Source: Streptomyces sp. HUAS 15-9
GTDB taxonomy: Bacteria; Actinomycetota; Actinomycetes; Streptomycetales; Streptomycetaceae
Assembly: GCF_025642155.1 (NCBI RefSeq)
Contig: NZ_CP106798.1
Span: 3,844,001-3,908,000 of the forward strand
Length of the DNA: 64,000 nucleotides
Direction of reading: 5' to 3'
Numbering within the stretch: position 1 is the first letter of the stretch; the number at the start of each line of letters is the position of its first letter. The position numbers and the translations under genes were made by a program. Under the pieces are notes generated by a model. That model saw nothing but the letters and a program-made list of their open reading frames with translations. It did not search any database and was not told the origin of the DNA. Below are positions 33,145 to 42,412 of this stretch, in pieces.

Positions 33145-34835
33145 CGGGTCACCTCGCGGGGGAAGCCCTCGCCCAGCGGGCTGGGCAGCGGGACGTAGTC
33201 GGCGTGCCGGTCGGCCTGCCGGGACCAGCGCAGCAGCAGGTTGGCCTTGGCGGGCAGCGGGACGCCCGAGAGCAGGGCGCGCAGCCGGGGCGGCTCACCT
33301 GCACCGCGGGAGTAGGCGTCCAGGTGGTCGCGGACCAGGCCCCACAGGGCGGGTTCCAGGGCGGGGTCGGTGTCGGCGAGGGCGGCGAGGACTTCGGCGG
33401 TGTGGTTGACCAGGAGGCAGTAGGCCACCCGGTTCCAGCCGCGCTCGGCGTCGTACGTCATCGGAGTGCGCACGTCCTCGGGCAGGGCGGCGAGGAACTG
33501 GCGGTGGTGTTCGGGGACGAGCTTGGTTCCCTCCAGGTCACGGAAGATCACCTGGGTCGGGATGCCATCGTTGTCGACTCCCACGACGACGTTCTGGAGG
33601 TGGGGTTCGAGGACGATGCCGTGCTCGAAGTAGGCGGTCAGGACGGGGGGCAGCAGCAGGCCGAGATAGGCGTCCCACCAGGCGAGCGCATCGCCGTCGC
33701 CGCGGGCCAGGAGGCGGGAGACGTGGGCCGAGCTGGTGGGGTGCTCGTCGGCGATCGCGGCGGCCAGCAGTGGGGTCACGCCGGGGCGCAGGTGTTCGCG
33801 CAGGCCGGTGCGGACGATGACGCCGAAGCCCTCCACGAGGCAGAGGTCGTCGTCGAGGGCGAGGGTGCGGTAGCCCGGCTCGGCGAGCAGGGAAGTTCCG
33901 GCATGGGCCTGCCCGATCGCGGTGAAGACGGGGTGGAGGAGCCGGTTGAGGGCCACGGCACCGGACAGCTCGTAAGCGGCGTTCTTGCGGACGCAGTTGG
34001 TCAGGCGGACGTTGAGGCTGAACTTCAGGAAGGTGTCGGCGTCCGGCTGGTACAGGGTGCGCACCGAGGCGGTGGGGGCGAAGTCCGGGCCGACGACGCC
34101 CGTGTCGACGATCGAGCCCGCGGCCAGGGCCCGGCGCAGGGCGGGGTGGTCGCCGAGCAGCCGGTACTGCCATGGGTGCACCGGCAGGGTCACGTAGTCC
34201 CTTCGCCCGTACGGATGCAGCGCGTCGAGCCTGCTCAGGTCGCCTTCCTCGCGCACCAGACGCCGGTGGACGGCGAGGTGGCGCAGCGGGAAGCGGCTGC
34301 CTGTCTCGGGGCCGTAGTCCAACCAGTCCTCGGGGTCGCCGGTGCGCGACTTGGGCGCGGGGTGGAAGCGGTGGCCGAAGACCAGGGACTGCTCGGACTC
34401 CAGGTACGGGTCCTGCGGCAGGGCCGCGGTGGCACGCTGCTCCAGGACGGTGTGGACGGTGTTGCGACTGTCGGCGACCTGGGCCAGGAACTCGTCGTTG
34501 GCCACGCCGGTGCGCAGTTGCAGTTCGTCCTGGATGTATCCGGCGAGCTCGCGCCATCCGATCGCGGACCAGTCCCCGTCGTCGTGCCGCTCGATCGGGC
34601 CGTCGAAGCGGTGCGCGCCGATCAGGGAGATACGGCGCAGGGGGACGCGGAGCAGGATGTCGCGGCGGGGCAGCGACAGCAGCAGGTGGTCGTGGTCGAC
34701 GGTGACCTGGCGCTCGGGCGCGGAGACCTCGCGGATCAGGCAGTTGAGCAGGGTGTGGGCGGTGACGGCGTCGGCGGCCTGGGCGGGACTGTCGGTGGTG
34801 GCGAGAGCGGCGCCGGTGGTACTGGGGAGGGTCAT
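33141..34835 (-). CDS. IucA/IucC-family NIS siderophore synthetase (second)
   Basis: 564 residues from ATG 34835 with GGAG upstream. NIS synthetases adenylate a carboxylic acid such as citrate and condense it with an amine or alcohol. Motifs: FGHRFHPAPKSRTG (ATP-binding region), LPVHPWQYRLL, FLKFSLNVRLTNCVRKNA, EHGIVLEPHLQNVVV and IFRDLEGTKL. It ends inside the decarboxylase start (ATGA overlap) and follows the other NIS gene by 72 bases. Confidence 0.92.
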   Translation of the reverse strand: MTLPSTTGAALATTDSPAQAADAVTAHTLLNCLIREVSAPERQVTVDHDHLLLSLPRRDILLRVPLRRISLIGAHRFDGPIERHDDGDWSAIGWRELAGYIQDELQLRTGVANDEFLAQVADSRNTVHTVLEQRATAALPQDPYLESEQSLVFGHRFHPAPKSRTGDPEDWLDYGPETGSRFPLRHLAVHRRLVREEGDLSRLDALHPYGRRDYVTLPVHPWQYRLLGDHPALRRALAAGSIVDTGVVGPDFAPTASVRTLYQPDADTFLKFSLNVRLTNCVRKNAAYELSGAVALNRLLHPVFTAIGQAHAGTSLLAEPGYRTLALDDDLCLVEGFGVIVRTGLREHLRPGVTPLLAAAIADEHPTSSAHVSRLLARGDGDALAWWDAYLGLLLPPVLTAYFEHGIVLEPHLQNVVVGVDNDGIPTQVIFRDLEGTKLVPEHHRQFLAALPEDVRTPMTYDAERGWNRVAYCLLVNHTAEVLAALADTDPALEPALWGLVRDHLDAYSRGAGEPPRLRALLSGVPLPAKANLLLRWSRQADRHADYVPLPSPLGEGFPREVTR

Positions 34836-34907
34836 GCGGAAGGACTCCAGTCGGTGCAAGGAGAGGTGCGGGGAGGCCGGCCGGGCCCGGCGGGCGGAAG
34901 CGGGGTG

Positions 34908-36494
34908 TCAGCGGTGGCGGGCCAGGGGGTTGGGGACGGGAGTCCACTGGGCGACACCGGAGGCTTCGGCCAGGCGCATCGCGATGGTCGCCTTCAGCGG
35001 CAGGGTGTCGCCGAAGAACACCTCCCGGTCCGCGCCCGTGTCGGGAAGGTCTGCGTAGACGCGGCGGCCGACGGCGGCCACGGCTGCCCACAACTGCTCG
35101 GGGTCGGCGCCGTGCGTGCGCGACAGCACGGAGACGAGTTCGCTGAAGACGCCGCTGAGCAGGCCGCCGAACAGCTTGGTGCGCAGTGCGGTCTCGTCGT
35201 TCCCGGCCCGGGTGCCGTGCAGCGGCGGGAGCGAGAAGCCGTGGCGGGCGAGTCGGCCCGGATGGATGCGTACGCCGTCCAGGTCGCGGTAGAGCACCCG
35301 CACCGGACGTCCGTCGCGCAGCGCGACGAGGGTGTTCTGGCCGTGGGCCTCCAGGGCGACGCCCATGGACAACAGCGTCAGCGCGGGCGGCAGGACGAGT
35401 GCGGCGAACTCCGCCAGCCAGGTGACCGGGTCGCCGCTGATCATGCTGGCTCCGGTGGCGTGGACGGCGGTGAGCGGGACGGCGATCTCGTCCGGTCCGA
35501 GGTGCCGTTCGCCGGCCTCACGGATCATCGCCGCGAGGCTGGACGAGGGCTCGCCGTTCACGAGGATGGCGCCGCCTGCGAGTTCGCGCAGGATGCGCAG
35601 GTTCTCGCCGTGGCCCGTCTTGTCGACGACGGCGGTGACCAGCTCGGACAGCGGGGCTCCGTCGGCCACCTCGGCCGGGGAGATGGTGCGCCGGTAGTTG
35701 GTGACCTGCACGTCCAGCGCCGTCTTGATGTGGCAGCCGGGCAGGGTGTCGAGGGGGGACATGGTCCGCATCGACAGCAGCGGGCGGGCGGCGATCGTAC
35801 GGTCCACGACCGTGAGGCCGGGCTGGTGGGCGAGGACGTGGTCGCGCTGCCAGGGGTGGATCGGCATCAGGACGGTGTCGCCGTCGCGCAGTTCCCGAGG
35901 CCAGTCGCCGGTGGCCTGCCAGCGGTCGGCCGGTACGGCGACGAGCGCCAGCTCCATGACGGGGTGGTGCTCGGGCGCGTAGGCGAGGACTTCGGCGACG
36001 GACAGTCCGGTGCGCGTACGGCAGCAGGGGTGCTGCGGGTGGCCGTCGACCACGGCCTGTTCGGCGTCGGCGGAGTCCCGTACCTCGTGCGGCTCGTGGT
36101 TCGCCGCGCGCGCCAGGGCCAGGTTGGTGATGCTGTTGTCGAGTTCGGCGGCCAGCCGTGACGCGGCCTGCGTGGGGGCTCCGAGGGCGGACAGGAGCCG
36201 GGTCGGCTCGTCGATCCGGCCGTCGGGGCCCCGCACGGTGAAGTCGGCGGGGACCGGGGCGAATCGTTCCGCCACTGAGGCCGGGCCCGTGAGCTGCCCG
36301 CCGCCCGTGAGGCGGATGCTGAGGGTGCCCGCGTCGTGCTCGCGGCCGGCGACACCCGGGAGGGGTTCGCGGGCGAGTGCGCCCCAGAGCCGGCCGAGCA
36401 CCGTGGCACGCGCGCCGGGGAGCGCGGCCATGAAGGGCTCGACCAGATCAGGGCGCACTTGGCGCAGTTCGGCGGTCGTGCTGCTGTACGGCAT
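34908..36494 (-). CDS. IucA/IucC-family NIS siderophore synthetase (first)
   Basis: 528 residues from ATG 36494. Same family as the next gene but clearly a different subtype: MPIHPWQRDHVL, LPGCHIKTALDVQVTNYRRT, GVALEAHGQNTLVALRDGRP and LYRDLDGVRIHPGRL. The GHPxHP segment reads VDGHPQHPCCRTRTG. It is the first gene of the operon NIS-NIS-decarboxylase-MFS. Two synthetases of different type suggest two successive amide or ester bonds on a citrate-like core, as in staphyloferrin B or vibrioferrin. Confidence 0.92.
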   Translation of the reverse strand: MPYSSTTAELRQVRPDLVEPFMAALPGARATVLGRLWGALAREPLPGVAGREHDAGTLSIRLTGGGQLTGPASVAERFAPVPADFTVRGPDGRIDEPTRLLSALGAPTQAASRLAAELDNSITNLALARAANHEPHEVRDSADAEQAVVDGHPQHPCCRTRTGLSVAEVLAYAPEHHPVMELALVAVPADRWQATGDWPRELRDGDTVLMPIHPWQRDHVLAHQPGLTVVDRTIAARPLLSMRTMSPLDTLPGCHIKTALDVQVTNYRRTISPAEVADGAPLSELVTAVVDKTGHGENLRILRELAGGAILVNGEPSSSLAAMIREAGERHLGPDEIAVPLTAVHATGASMISGDPVTWLAEFAALVLPPALTLLSMGVALEAHGQNTLVALRDGRPVRVLYRDLDGVRIHPGRLARHGFSLPPLHGTRAGNDETALRTKLFGGLLSGVFSELVSVLSRTHGADPEQLWAAVAAVGRRVYADLPDTGADREVFFGDTLPLKATIAMRLAEASGVAQWTPVPNPLARHR

Positions 36495-36895
36495 GGTTCA
36501 CCGTCCCGTGGCATAGAAAGCAAGGGAGAGGCTGCGGAGGCGAAAAGAGAGCGCAAATGCGAGCGCCGTCCGCGTTCAGCCGCCGACAACGTTACGGGAT
36601 CGTTAGTTAACCGATTGCCAGCGCAAAGGAAGGCCGGCATCAGAATCGATCCAGCATTCCGTCCCCTTGAATCGGAAACGATTCGGGGCGATGAAGCCCG
36701 CGCTGTACTTTCTTAACAGTCTGCTGGCCTGCCGCTGTCATTTCATTGACGTTGTGCTGTAGCAGGGTCCGTAGGGTCGATCGACAGACAGGAGACGGTA
36801 AAGGAATACGGTTGTTCAGGTTTGCCGAGAGTAATCCACGCGACATTCAGCGGCTTTCCCGACGCGGCGGACCGCCGGCTTGTGATTCTGTCGGC
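36495..36895. promoter_or_regulatory. Divergent promoter region of siderophore operon and second two-component system
   Basis: About 400 bases without a convincing gene and clearly richer in A/T than the neighbours (36590-36850). GAATCG-GAAA-CGATTC at 36669-36684 is a perfect hairpin with a GNRA-type loop, extended by CCCC/GGGG across a TT bulge (36663-36688). GTTAGTTAACC at 36603-36613 resembles part of the iron-box consensus but does not complete the 19-bp palindrome, so iron control is expected from function rather than shown. Confidence 0.5.
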
Positions 36896-37666
36896 ATGCG
36901 TCTCTTACTGATCGAGGACGATGACCGGGTCGCCGGCCCGCTGATGGAAGGCTTGAGCCGTTTCGGGTTCACCGTCGAGCACGCCCGTACCGGCGCCGAC
37001 GGACTCGCGGCGGCGGAAGCGGAGATGGTGCTGCTGGATCTGGGACTGCCCGACATGGACGGCATCGATGTCTGCCGGACACTGCGACTGCGCTCCCAGG
37101 TGCCCATCATCATGATCAGCGCGAGAAGCGACGAGGTCGACCGGGTTCTCGGTCTGGAGCTGGGGGCGGACGACTATCTGTCCAAACCGTTCGGAATCCG
37201 GGAACTGGTCGCACGGATCCGCGCCGTCTTCCGGCGTGCCGGACCCGCCGCGACCGGGCCGGTTGCGGCCCTTCCCCCCGCGGCCGGTCCCGCTTCAGGA
37301 GGCGACCGTCCCGATCCGGTGGCCCGTGCCCAGCGGATCGGCCCGCTGGCCATCGACCGGCGGGGCCGCCAGGTCCATCTGCACCGGACCTCCGTCGCCC
37401 TCGCGCCCAAGGAGTTCGATCTGCTCGCCTACCTCGCCGACGATCCCGGCGCCGTCCGCACACGACAGCAGATCCTGGACGCCGTGTGGGAACCGAACTA
37501 CTTCGGCCCCACCAAGACCCTGGACGTGCATGTCGCCGCACTGCGCCGCAAGCTCGGTGATCCTGCCTGGATCGACAACATCCGCGGCGTAGGATTCCGG
37601 CTCACGCCACCCGCCGGCCCCGCCACCAGGCAGGTTGAAGAAAATGTCCGAGGAGGTGAGGGGTGA
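36896..37666 (+). CDS. OmpR/PhoB-type response regulator (system 2)
   Basis: 256 residues from ATG 36896, chosen by alignment with paralogues starting MRLLLIEDDDR; no good ribosome site precedes it. Receiver with phospho-Asp in VLLDLGLPDMDG and Lys in YLSKPFG, a Pro/Ala-rich linker, and a winged helix (LAPKEFDLLAYLADDPG, FGPTKTLDVHVAALRRKLG). GTGA overlap with the kinase gene. Paralogue of the regulators at 28298 and 39318. Confidence 0.92.
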   Translation: MRLLLIEDDDRVAGPLMEGLSRFGFTVEHARTGADGLAAAEAEMVLLDLGLPDMDGIDVCRTLRLRSQVPIIMISARSDEVDRVLGLELGADDYLSKPFGIRELVARIRAVFRRAGPAATGPVAALPPAAGPASGGDRPDPVARAQRIGPLAIDRRGRQVHLHRTSVALAPKEFDLLAYLADDPGAVRTRQQILDAVWEPNYFGPTKTLDVHVAALRRKLGDPAWIDNIRGVGFRLTPPAGPATRQVEENVRGGEG

Positions 37667-39150
37667 CCCGCCGCCTCCTGCTCAGCTATCTCAGTCTCAC
37701 GCTGCTGGTGCTGCTGTGCCTGGAAGTGCCGTTCGGCTACGTCTACGCGCGTGGGGAGATGTCCCGGTTCACCGGCAACGGGCAGCAGGCCGCGGTCATG
37801 CTCGCGGAGGTGCTGGAGGAGAAGGTCGAGCAGCGGGGCACCGACATCCCCGAAGTGGTGGCGAGCTTCGCGCGGCGCACCCGCGGCCATGTCGTCGTCG
37901 TGGACACCCAAGGAAAGCTGCTCACCGACTCACGCAACACGATGGCCACCGGTACGGACCTGTCCACGCAGCCGGACATCGCGGCCGCTCTCGCCAACAG
38001 GTCCGATTCCGGCACCCGGCAGGATCCGGCCCTGGACGAGGACGTCTTCTTCGCGACGGTGCCGGGCGCCTCGGGCAGCACGGTCCGCTGCGTCGTACGG
38101 GCGTCCTTTCCCCTGACCTCGGTGGCGGCCAAGGTGCATGACGCCTGGCTGGCGTTGGCGGCCGTGGGGCTGGGGGTGCTGGCGGCCGTCGCGCTGATAG
38201 CTCTCGCGCTGGCCCGCTGGATCACCTGCCCGGTGCGGGCGCTGGAGCACGCCACGACACAGCTCGCCGACGGCACCCTGAAGGACCTGCCCGCCACCGA
38301 CCTCGGGCCGCCCGAGCTGCGGCGCCTGGCCGCCAGCTTCGTCCGCACCGCGACCCGGCTGCAGCATCTGCTCAAGGCCCAGCACGCCTTCGCCTCGGAG
38401 GCGTCCCACCAGCTGAAGACCCCGCTGACCGCACTGCGGCTGCGACTGGAGAACTTCGAGCCCCATCTCGACCCACGGGCACAACCCGGCCTCGACGCGG
38501 CGGTGGGCGAGGTGGAGCGGCTCAGCCGCATGGTGCACGGTCTGCTCGCCCTGGCCCGGCTGGAGAACGCGGCGACCACGGCGGAGGCCACCGACCTGGA
38601 CTCCGTCATCGCCGACCGCGCGGCCGTGTGGGCCGCCTTCGCCGGCGAGCACTACGTGGACATGGTCGTGGCCGGGCCGAGGATCGGCCGGGTGTGGGCC
38701 ATCCCCGACGCCCTGGAGCAGATCATCGACAATCTGCTCTCCAACGCGCTGCGGGTCTCACCGCCCCACACCACGATCACCCTGGCCACCGCCTGGGCGA
38801 ACGGTGCACCGGCAACGGTCGAACTGCATGTGATCGACCAGGGGCCGGGCATGACCGAGAACCAGCGGCGACGCGCCTTCGACCGCTTCTGGCGGGCGAA
38901 CGACGCCGACCACGAGGGCACCGGGCTCGGCCTGCCCATCGTGAAGCAGCTGGCCCGTGCCTCAGGCGGCGAGGTGTCCTTGCGGGCCGCTCCCGGCGGG
39001 GGGCTCGATGCCGTCGTACGCCTCAGGACCGCCGACGCACACCGCACGGCGCACCCGCGCCGTGCCCGCTCGGCGATGTGGGGCAGACAGGACGGGGTGC
39101 CGCCCGTCCCCACCGGACGCCCGCTTGCCGTATCCGACTGGCAGCAGTGA
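37663..39150 (+). CDS. Sensor histidine kinase (system 2)
   Basis: 495 residues from GTG 37663, which overlaps the regulator's stop. Layout as in the system 1 kinase: membrane segment LLLSYLSLTLLVLLCLEVPF, an outer region of about 120 residues, second segment ALAAVGLGVLAAVALIALALA, HAMP (RWITCPVRALEH), FASEASHQLKTPLTALRLRL, DNLLSNALR, DQGPGM and GTGLGLPIV. It has a C-terminal extension of about 40 basic, Pro-rich residues. The outer domain differs most from its paralogue, so the two kinases probably sense different signals. Confidence 0.92.
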   Translation: MTRRLLLSYLSLTLLVLLCLEVPFGYVYARGEMSRFTGNGQQAAVMLAEVLEEKVEQRGTDIPEVVASFARRTRGHVVVVDTQGKLLTDSRNTMATGTDLSTQPDIAAALANRSDSGTRQDPALDEDVFFATVPGASGSTVRCVVRASFPLTSVAAKVHDAWLALAAVGLGVLAAVALIALALARWITCPVRALEHATTQLADGTLKDLPATDLGPPELRRLAASFVRTATRLQHLLKAQHAFASEASHQLKTPLTALRLRLENFEPHLDPRAQPGLDAAVGEVERLSRMVHGLLALARLENAATTAEATDLDSVIADRAAVWAAFAGEHYVDMVVAGPRIGRVWAIPDALEQIIDNLLSNALRVSPPHTTITLATAWANGAPATVELHVIDQGPGMTENQRRRAFDRFWRANDADHEGTGLGLPIVKQLARASGGEVSLRAAPGGGLDAVVRLRTADAHRTAHPRRARSAMWGRQDGVPPVPTGRPLAVSDWQQ

Positions 39151-39317
39151 GGCGGCGAAGCATGAGTGTGCCGCTCGCCGCGCTCCAGGCCCGGATGCAC
39201 CACCCCCCTCCCCGCACCACACAGACATTCACGGACACGCCCATGACGACGAACACCGATCCCTCGTGTACCGCAGGGGGCGAGCAGGTCGTACCGGCCG
39301 ACCCCGCACCGGAGACC

Positions 39318-40064
39318 ATGCGACTCCTCCTCGTCGAGGACGACGACCGGATCGCCGGCCCCATCATGGAGGGGCTGGACCGCTACGGCTTCGCCGTCGA
39401 CCATGTGAGATCCGGGGGGTCGGCGCTGTCGGCCTCCCCCGCCGATCTCGTCCTGCTGGACCTCGGGCTGCCCGACATGGACGGCATCGACGTCTGCCGG
39501 GCCCTGCGCGCCCGCTCCGCGGTGCCCATCATCATGATCACCGCACGGAGCGAGGAGACGGACCGCGTCGTCGGCCTGGAAGTCGGGGCGGACGACTACC
39601 TGTCCAAGCCCTTCGGCGTACGGGAGCTGGTGGCCCGTATCCGAGCCGTCACCCGCCGCACCCACCCCGAGCGACACGCCCCACCACACACCGGCACCGC
39701 CACGACCGGAGTGCCCCCTCAAGGCTCCCTGCACGCGCAACTCCCCGAGGGGCGAGGCATCCAGCACCTCGGCCCGCTGACCATCGACCGGCGGACCAGG
39801 GGCGTCACCATCGACAGCCGCCCGCTCACCCTCACTCCGAAGGAATTCGATCTCCTGGCCCAACTGGCCGGCGATCCCGGCGCCGTGCACTCCCGTCAGC
39901 AGATCCTCGACGCGGTGTGGGACCCGAACTACTTCGGCCCCACTCGCACACTCGACGTGCATGTATCGGCGCTGCGCCGCAAGCTCGGCGACCCGGCCTG
40001 GATCGCCACGGTCCGCGGCATCGGCTTCCGGCTGACGGTCCCCGGGGACGGCACGTACGCCTGA
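39318..40064 (+). CDS. Orphan OmpR/PhoB-type response regulator, third paralogue
   Basis: 248 residues from ATG 39318 (GGAG at 39311-39314 is very close); ATG 39243 in the same frame would add 25 residues. Receiver MRLLLVEDDDRIAGPIMEGL, phospho-Asp in VLLDLGLPDMDG, Lys in YLSKPFG; winged helix LTPKEFDLLAQLAGDPG and FGPTRTLDVHVSALRRKLG. It follows the system 2 kinase by about 170 bases with no kinase of its own, so it may be phosphorylated by the neighbouring kinases. Confidence 0.9.
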   Translation: MRLLLVEDDDRIAGPIMEGLDRYGFAVDHVRSGGSALSASPADLVLLDLGLPDMDGIDVCRALRARSAVPIIMITARSEETDRVVGLEVGADDYLSKPFGVRELVARIRAVTRRTHPERHAPPHTGTATTGVPPQGSLHAQLPEGRGIQHLGPLTIDRRTRGVTIDSRPLTLTPKEFDLLAQLAGDPGAVHSRQQILDAVWDPNYFGPTRTLDVHVSALRRKLGDPAWIATVRGIGFRLTVPGDGTYA

Positions 40065-40110
40065 ACAAACTCGTCGTACCACTCGTCAACCTTTGCGTGC
40101 AGGACCGTTC

Positions 40111-40149
40111 CTGACGTTGCGTCAATTCAGTAATCTGACACTGCGTCAG
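40111..40149. promoter_or_regulatory. Two operator palindromes upstream of the ADP-forming ligase gene
   Basis: CTGACGTTGCGTCAA at 40111-40125 (last base deviates) and CTGACACTGCGTCAG at 40135-40149, centre to centre 24 bases. They lie 34-72 bases upstream of ATG 40184. Confidence 0.78.
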
Positions 40150-40183
40150 TTAATCGTGCTGTCACACAGGAGCGGGCGGACCG

Positions 40184-42412
40184 ATGCTTGGATCAACCCA
40201 CGGCACCCTCACCACCGACTCCCGCCGGGCCCGGGTCATCGCCTGCGGTGAGCCGCGTCCCGGGCCCGCAGTCCACGGCCGGGCCGCCGACGTCGACGAC
40301 CTCGATGTGAGCGGGCGACCGCTGTATGCGGACGTACCGGATCTGGACCGGTTCTTCCGGCCCGGGTCCGTCGCCGTGATCGGTGCCTCGGACACCGAGG
40401 GACGGCCGAACACCGGGATCACCCGACAACTGCTGGCCTGGGCCGAGCGGGTCGGGGCACGGGTGCACCCGGTGCATCCCACCCGGCCCTCGGTCTTCGG
40501 CATCCCCTGCGTCGCCTCCGTCGCCGACCTGCCCGAGCAGGTCGACCTCGGCGTGCTGCTGGTCGCCGATCCGCTCCCGGTGGTCGAGGAACTCGCCGAG
40601 GCCAAGGTGAAGTTCGCCGTCGCCTTCGCCTCCGGGTTCGCGGAGACGGGCGAGGAGGGGGCCAAGGCCCAGGAGCGTCTCGCCGCCGCCGTCCGGCGCT
40701 CGGGGCTGAGGCTGCTCGGGCCGAACACCAACCTCAACGCGTTTGAGCGGTTCCGCCAGGACCTGGAGGGACCGGCGATCGCCCTGATCACCCAGTCCGG
40801 GCACCAGGGCCGACCGGTCTTCGCCCTCCAGGAGCTCGGCATCCGGCTCTCCCACTGGGCCCCGACCGGCAACGAGGCCGACCTGGAGACCGCCGACTTC
40901 ATCTCCTACTTCGCCGAGCGGCCCGAGGTCGGCGCCATCGCCTGCTACGTGGAGGGCCTCAAGGACGGCCGCGCCTTCCTGCTCGCCGCCGACCGCGCCG
41001 CCCGCCGCAAGGTGCCGGTCGTCGCCGTCAAGGTGGGGCGCACGGAGGCCGGGGCCCGTACCGCCGCCTCGCACACCGGCAAGCTCACCGGGGCCGACGA
41101 CGTCGTGGACGCGGCCATGCGGCAGTTCGGGGTCGTCCGGGTCGACGGGCTCGACGAACTCCAGGACACCGCCGCCCTGCTGGCCCGCGCGCGGGCACCG
41201 CTCGCCGACGGGGTCGTCGTCTACTCCATCTCGGGCGGCACCGGCGCGCACGTCGCCGACCTGGCCGCCGGGGCCGGGCTCAGCCTTCCCGTGCTGTCCG
41301 AGGCGCGGCAGGCCGAGCTGCACCAGTGGATACCCGAGTACCTGAGCGTGGCCAACCCGGTGGACAACGGCGGGCATCCGGTCGGCGACCGGCGCGGCCG
41401 GAAGATCATCGACTCGATCCTCGACGACCCGGACGTGGGCGTGCTGATCTGCCCGGTCACCGGGCCCTTCCCACCGCTGAGCGACCGGCTCGTACGGGAC
41501 CTGGTCGACGCGGCCGAGGCGAGCGACAAGCTGGTGTGCGTGGTGTGGGGTTCGCCGGTCGGCACCGAAGCGGCGTACCGCGAGGTCCTGCTCGGCTCCT
41601 CCCGCGTGGCCACCTTCCGCACCGTCGGCAACTGCCTCACCGCCGTCCGCGCCTACCTCGACCACCACCGCTTCGTCCGCTCCTACCGCTCCCCCTTCGA
41701 CGAGGCCCCTCGCACCCCCTCCCCGTCCTTCAAGAAGGCACGGGCCCTGATGCAGCCGGGGCAGCAGCTGAGCGAGCACGCGGCGAAGCAGCTGCTGCGG
41801 GCGTACGGCATCCGGGTGCCGCGCGAGCAGCTGGTGACCAGCGCGGCGGCCGCCGTACGCGCCGCCGGGCAGGTCGGCTACCCCGTGGTCATGAAGGCGT
41901 CCGGCGCGCAGATCGCCCACAAGACCGAGCTGGGCCTGGTGAAGATCGGTCTGACCTCCGCCAGCCAGGTCCGCGACGCCTACCGCGAGCTGACCGACAT
42001 CGCCCGCTACGAGGGCGTCTCGCTGGATGGCGTCCTGGTGTGCCAGATGGTCGAGCGGGGCGTGGAGATGGTCGTCGGCGTCACGCACGACGCGCTGTTC
42101 GGGCCGACGGTGACGGTCGGTCTCGGCGGGGTGCTGGTGGAGGTGCTGCGGGACGCGGCCGTACGCGTGCCGCCCTTCGGCGAGGAGCAGGCCCAGGACA
42201 TGATCGCGGAACTGCGCGGGCGGGCACTGCTGGACGGGGTGCGGGGGCGGCCACCCGCCGATGTCGACGGGCTCGTCGAGGTCGTGCTGCGGGTGCAGCG
42301 CATGGCCCTTGAACTCGGAAACGAACTCGCCGAGCTCGACATCAACCCGCTGATGGTGCTGCCCCGCGGGCAGGGCGCGGTGGCGCTGGACGCGCTGGCG
42401 GTGTGCCGATGA
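40184..42412 (+). CDS. ADP-forming acyl-CoA synthetase (acetate-CoA ligase family)
   Basis: 742 residues in the fused alpha-beta layout of nucleoside-diphosphate-forming acyl-CoA ligases. Residues 50-170: CoA-binding Rossmann domain (FRPGSVAVIGASDTEG). Residues 190-490: succinyl-CoA-ligase-like domains (ALITQSGHQGRPVFALQELG, GNEADLETADFISYF, SISGGTGAHVADLA). Residues 520-740: ATP-grasp domain (VPREQLVTSAAAAV, VVMKASGAQIAHKTELGLV, LAELDINPLMVLP). It makes acyl-CoA from acid, ATP and CoA with ADP and Pi as products. First gene of an operon with a crotonase (ATGA overlap) behind two regulon palindromes. Confidence 0.88.
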   Translation: MLGSTHGTLTTDSRRARVIACGEPRPGPAVHGRAADVDDLDVSGRPLYADVPDLDRFFRPGSVAVIGASDTEGRPNTGITRQLLAWAERVGARVHPVHPTRPSVFGIPCVASVADLPEQVDLGVLLVADPLPVVEELAEAKVKFAVAFASGFAETGEEGAKAQERLAAAVRRSGLRLLGPNTNLNAFERFRQDLEGPAIALITQSGHQGRPVFALQELGIRLSHWAPTGNEADLETADFISYFAERPEVGAIACYVEGLKDGRAFLLAADRAARRKVPVVAVKVGRTEAGARTAASHTGKLTGADDVVDAAMRQFGVVRVDGLDELQDTAALLARARAPLADGVVVYSISGGTGAHVADLAAGAGLSLPVLSEARQAELHQWIPEYLSVANPVDNGGHPVGDRRGRKIIDSILDDPDVGVLICPVTGPFPPLSDRLVRDLVDAAEASDKLVCVVWGSPVGTEAAYREVLLGSSRVATFRTVGNCLTAVRAYLDHHRFVRSYRSPFDEAPRTPSPSFKKARALMQPGQQLSEHAAKQLLRAYGIRVPREQLVTSAAAAVRAAGQVGYPVVMKASGAQIAHKTELGLVKIGLTSASQVRDAYRELTDIARYEGVSLDGVLVCQMVERGVEMVVGVTHDALFGPTVTVGLGGVLVEVLRDAAVRVPPFGEEQAQDMIAELRGRALLDGVRGRPPADVDGLVEVVLRVQRMALELGNELAELDINPLMVLPRGQGAVALDALAVCR

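Noticed and set aside
33204..36161. A 985-codon open frame antisense to the siderophore synthetases
   Set aside because: Long antisense frames are a by-product of the high GC content; the opposite strand carries two complete IucA/IucC proteins with all motifs. The same holds for 7994-10540 (antisense to the kinase), 40193-42088 and 3148-4902.
36601..36617. Iron-box (DmdR/IdeR operator) before the siderophore operon
   Set aside because: Only one half resembles the TTAGGTTAGGCTAACCTAA-type palindrome; the other half is missing.
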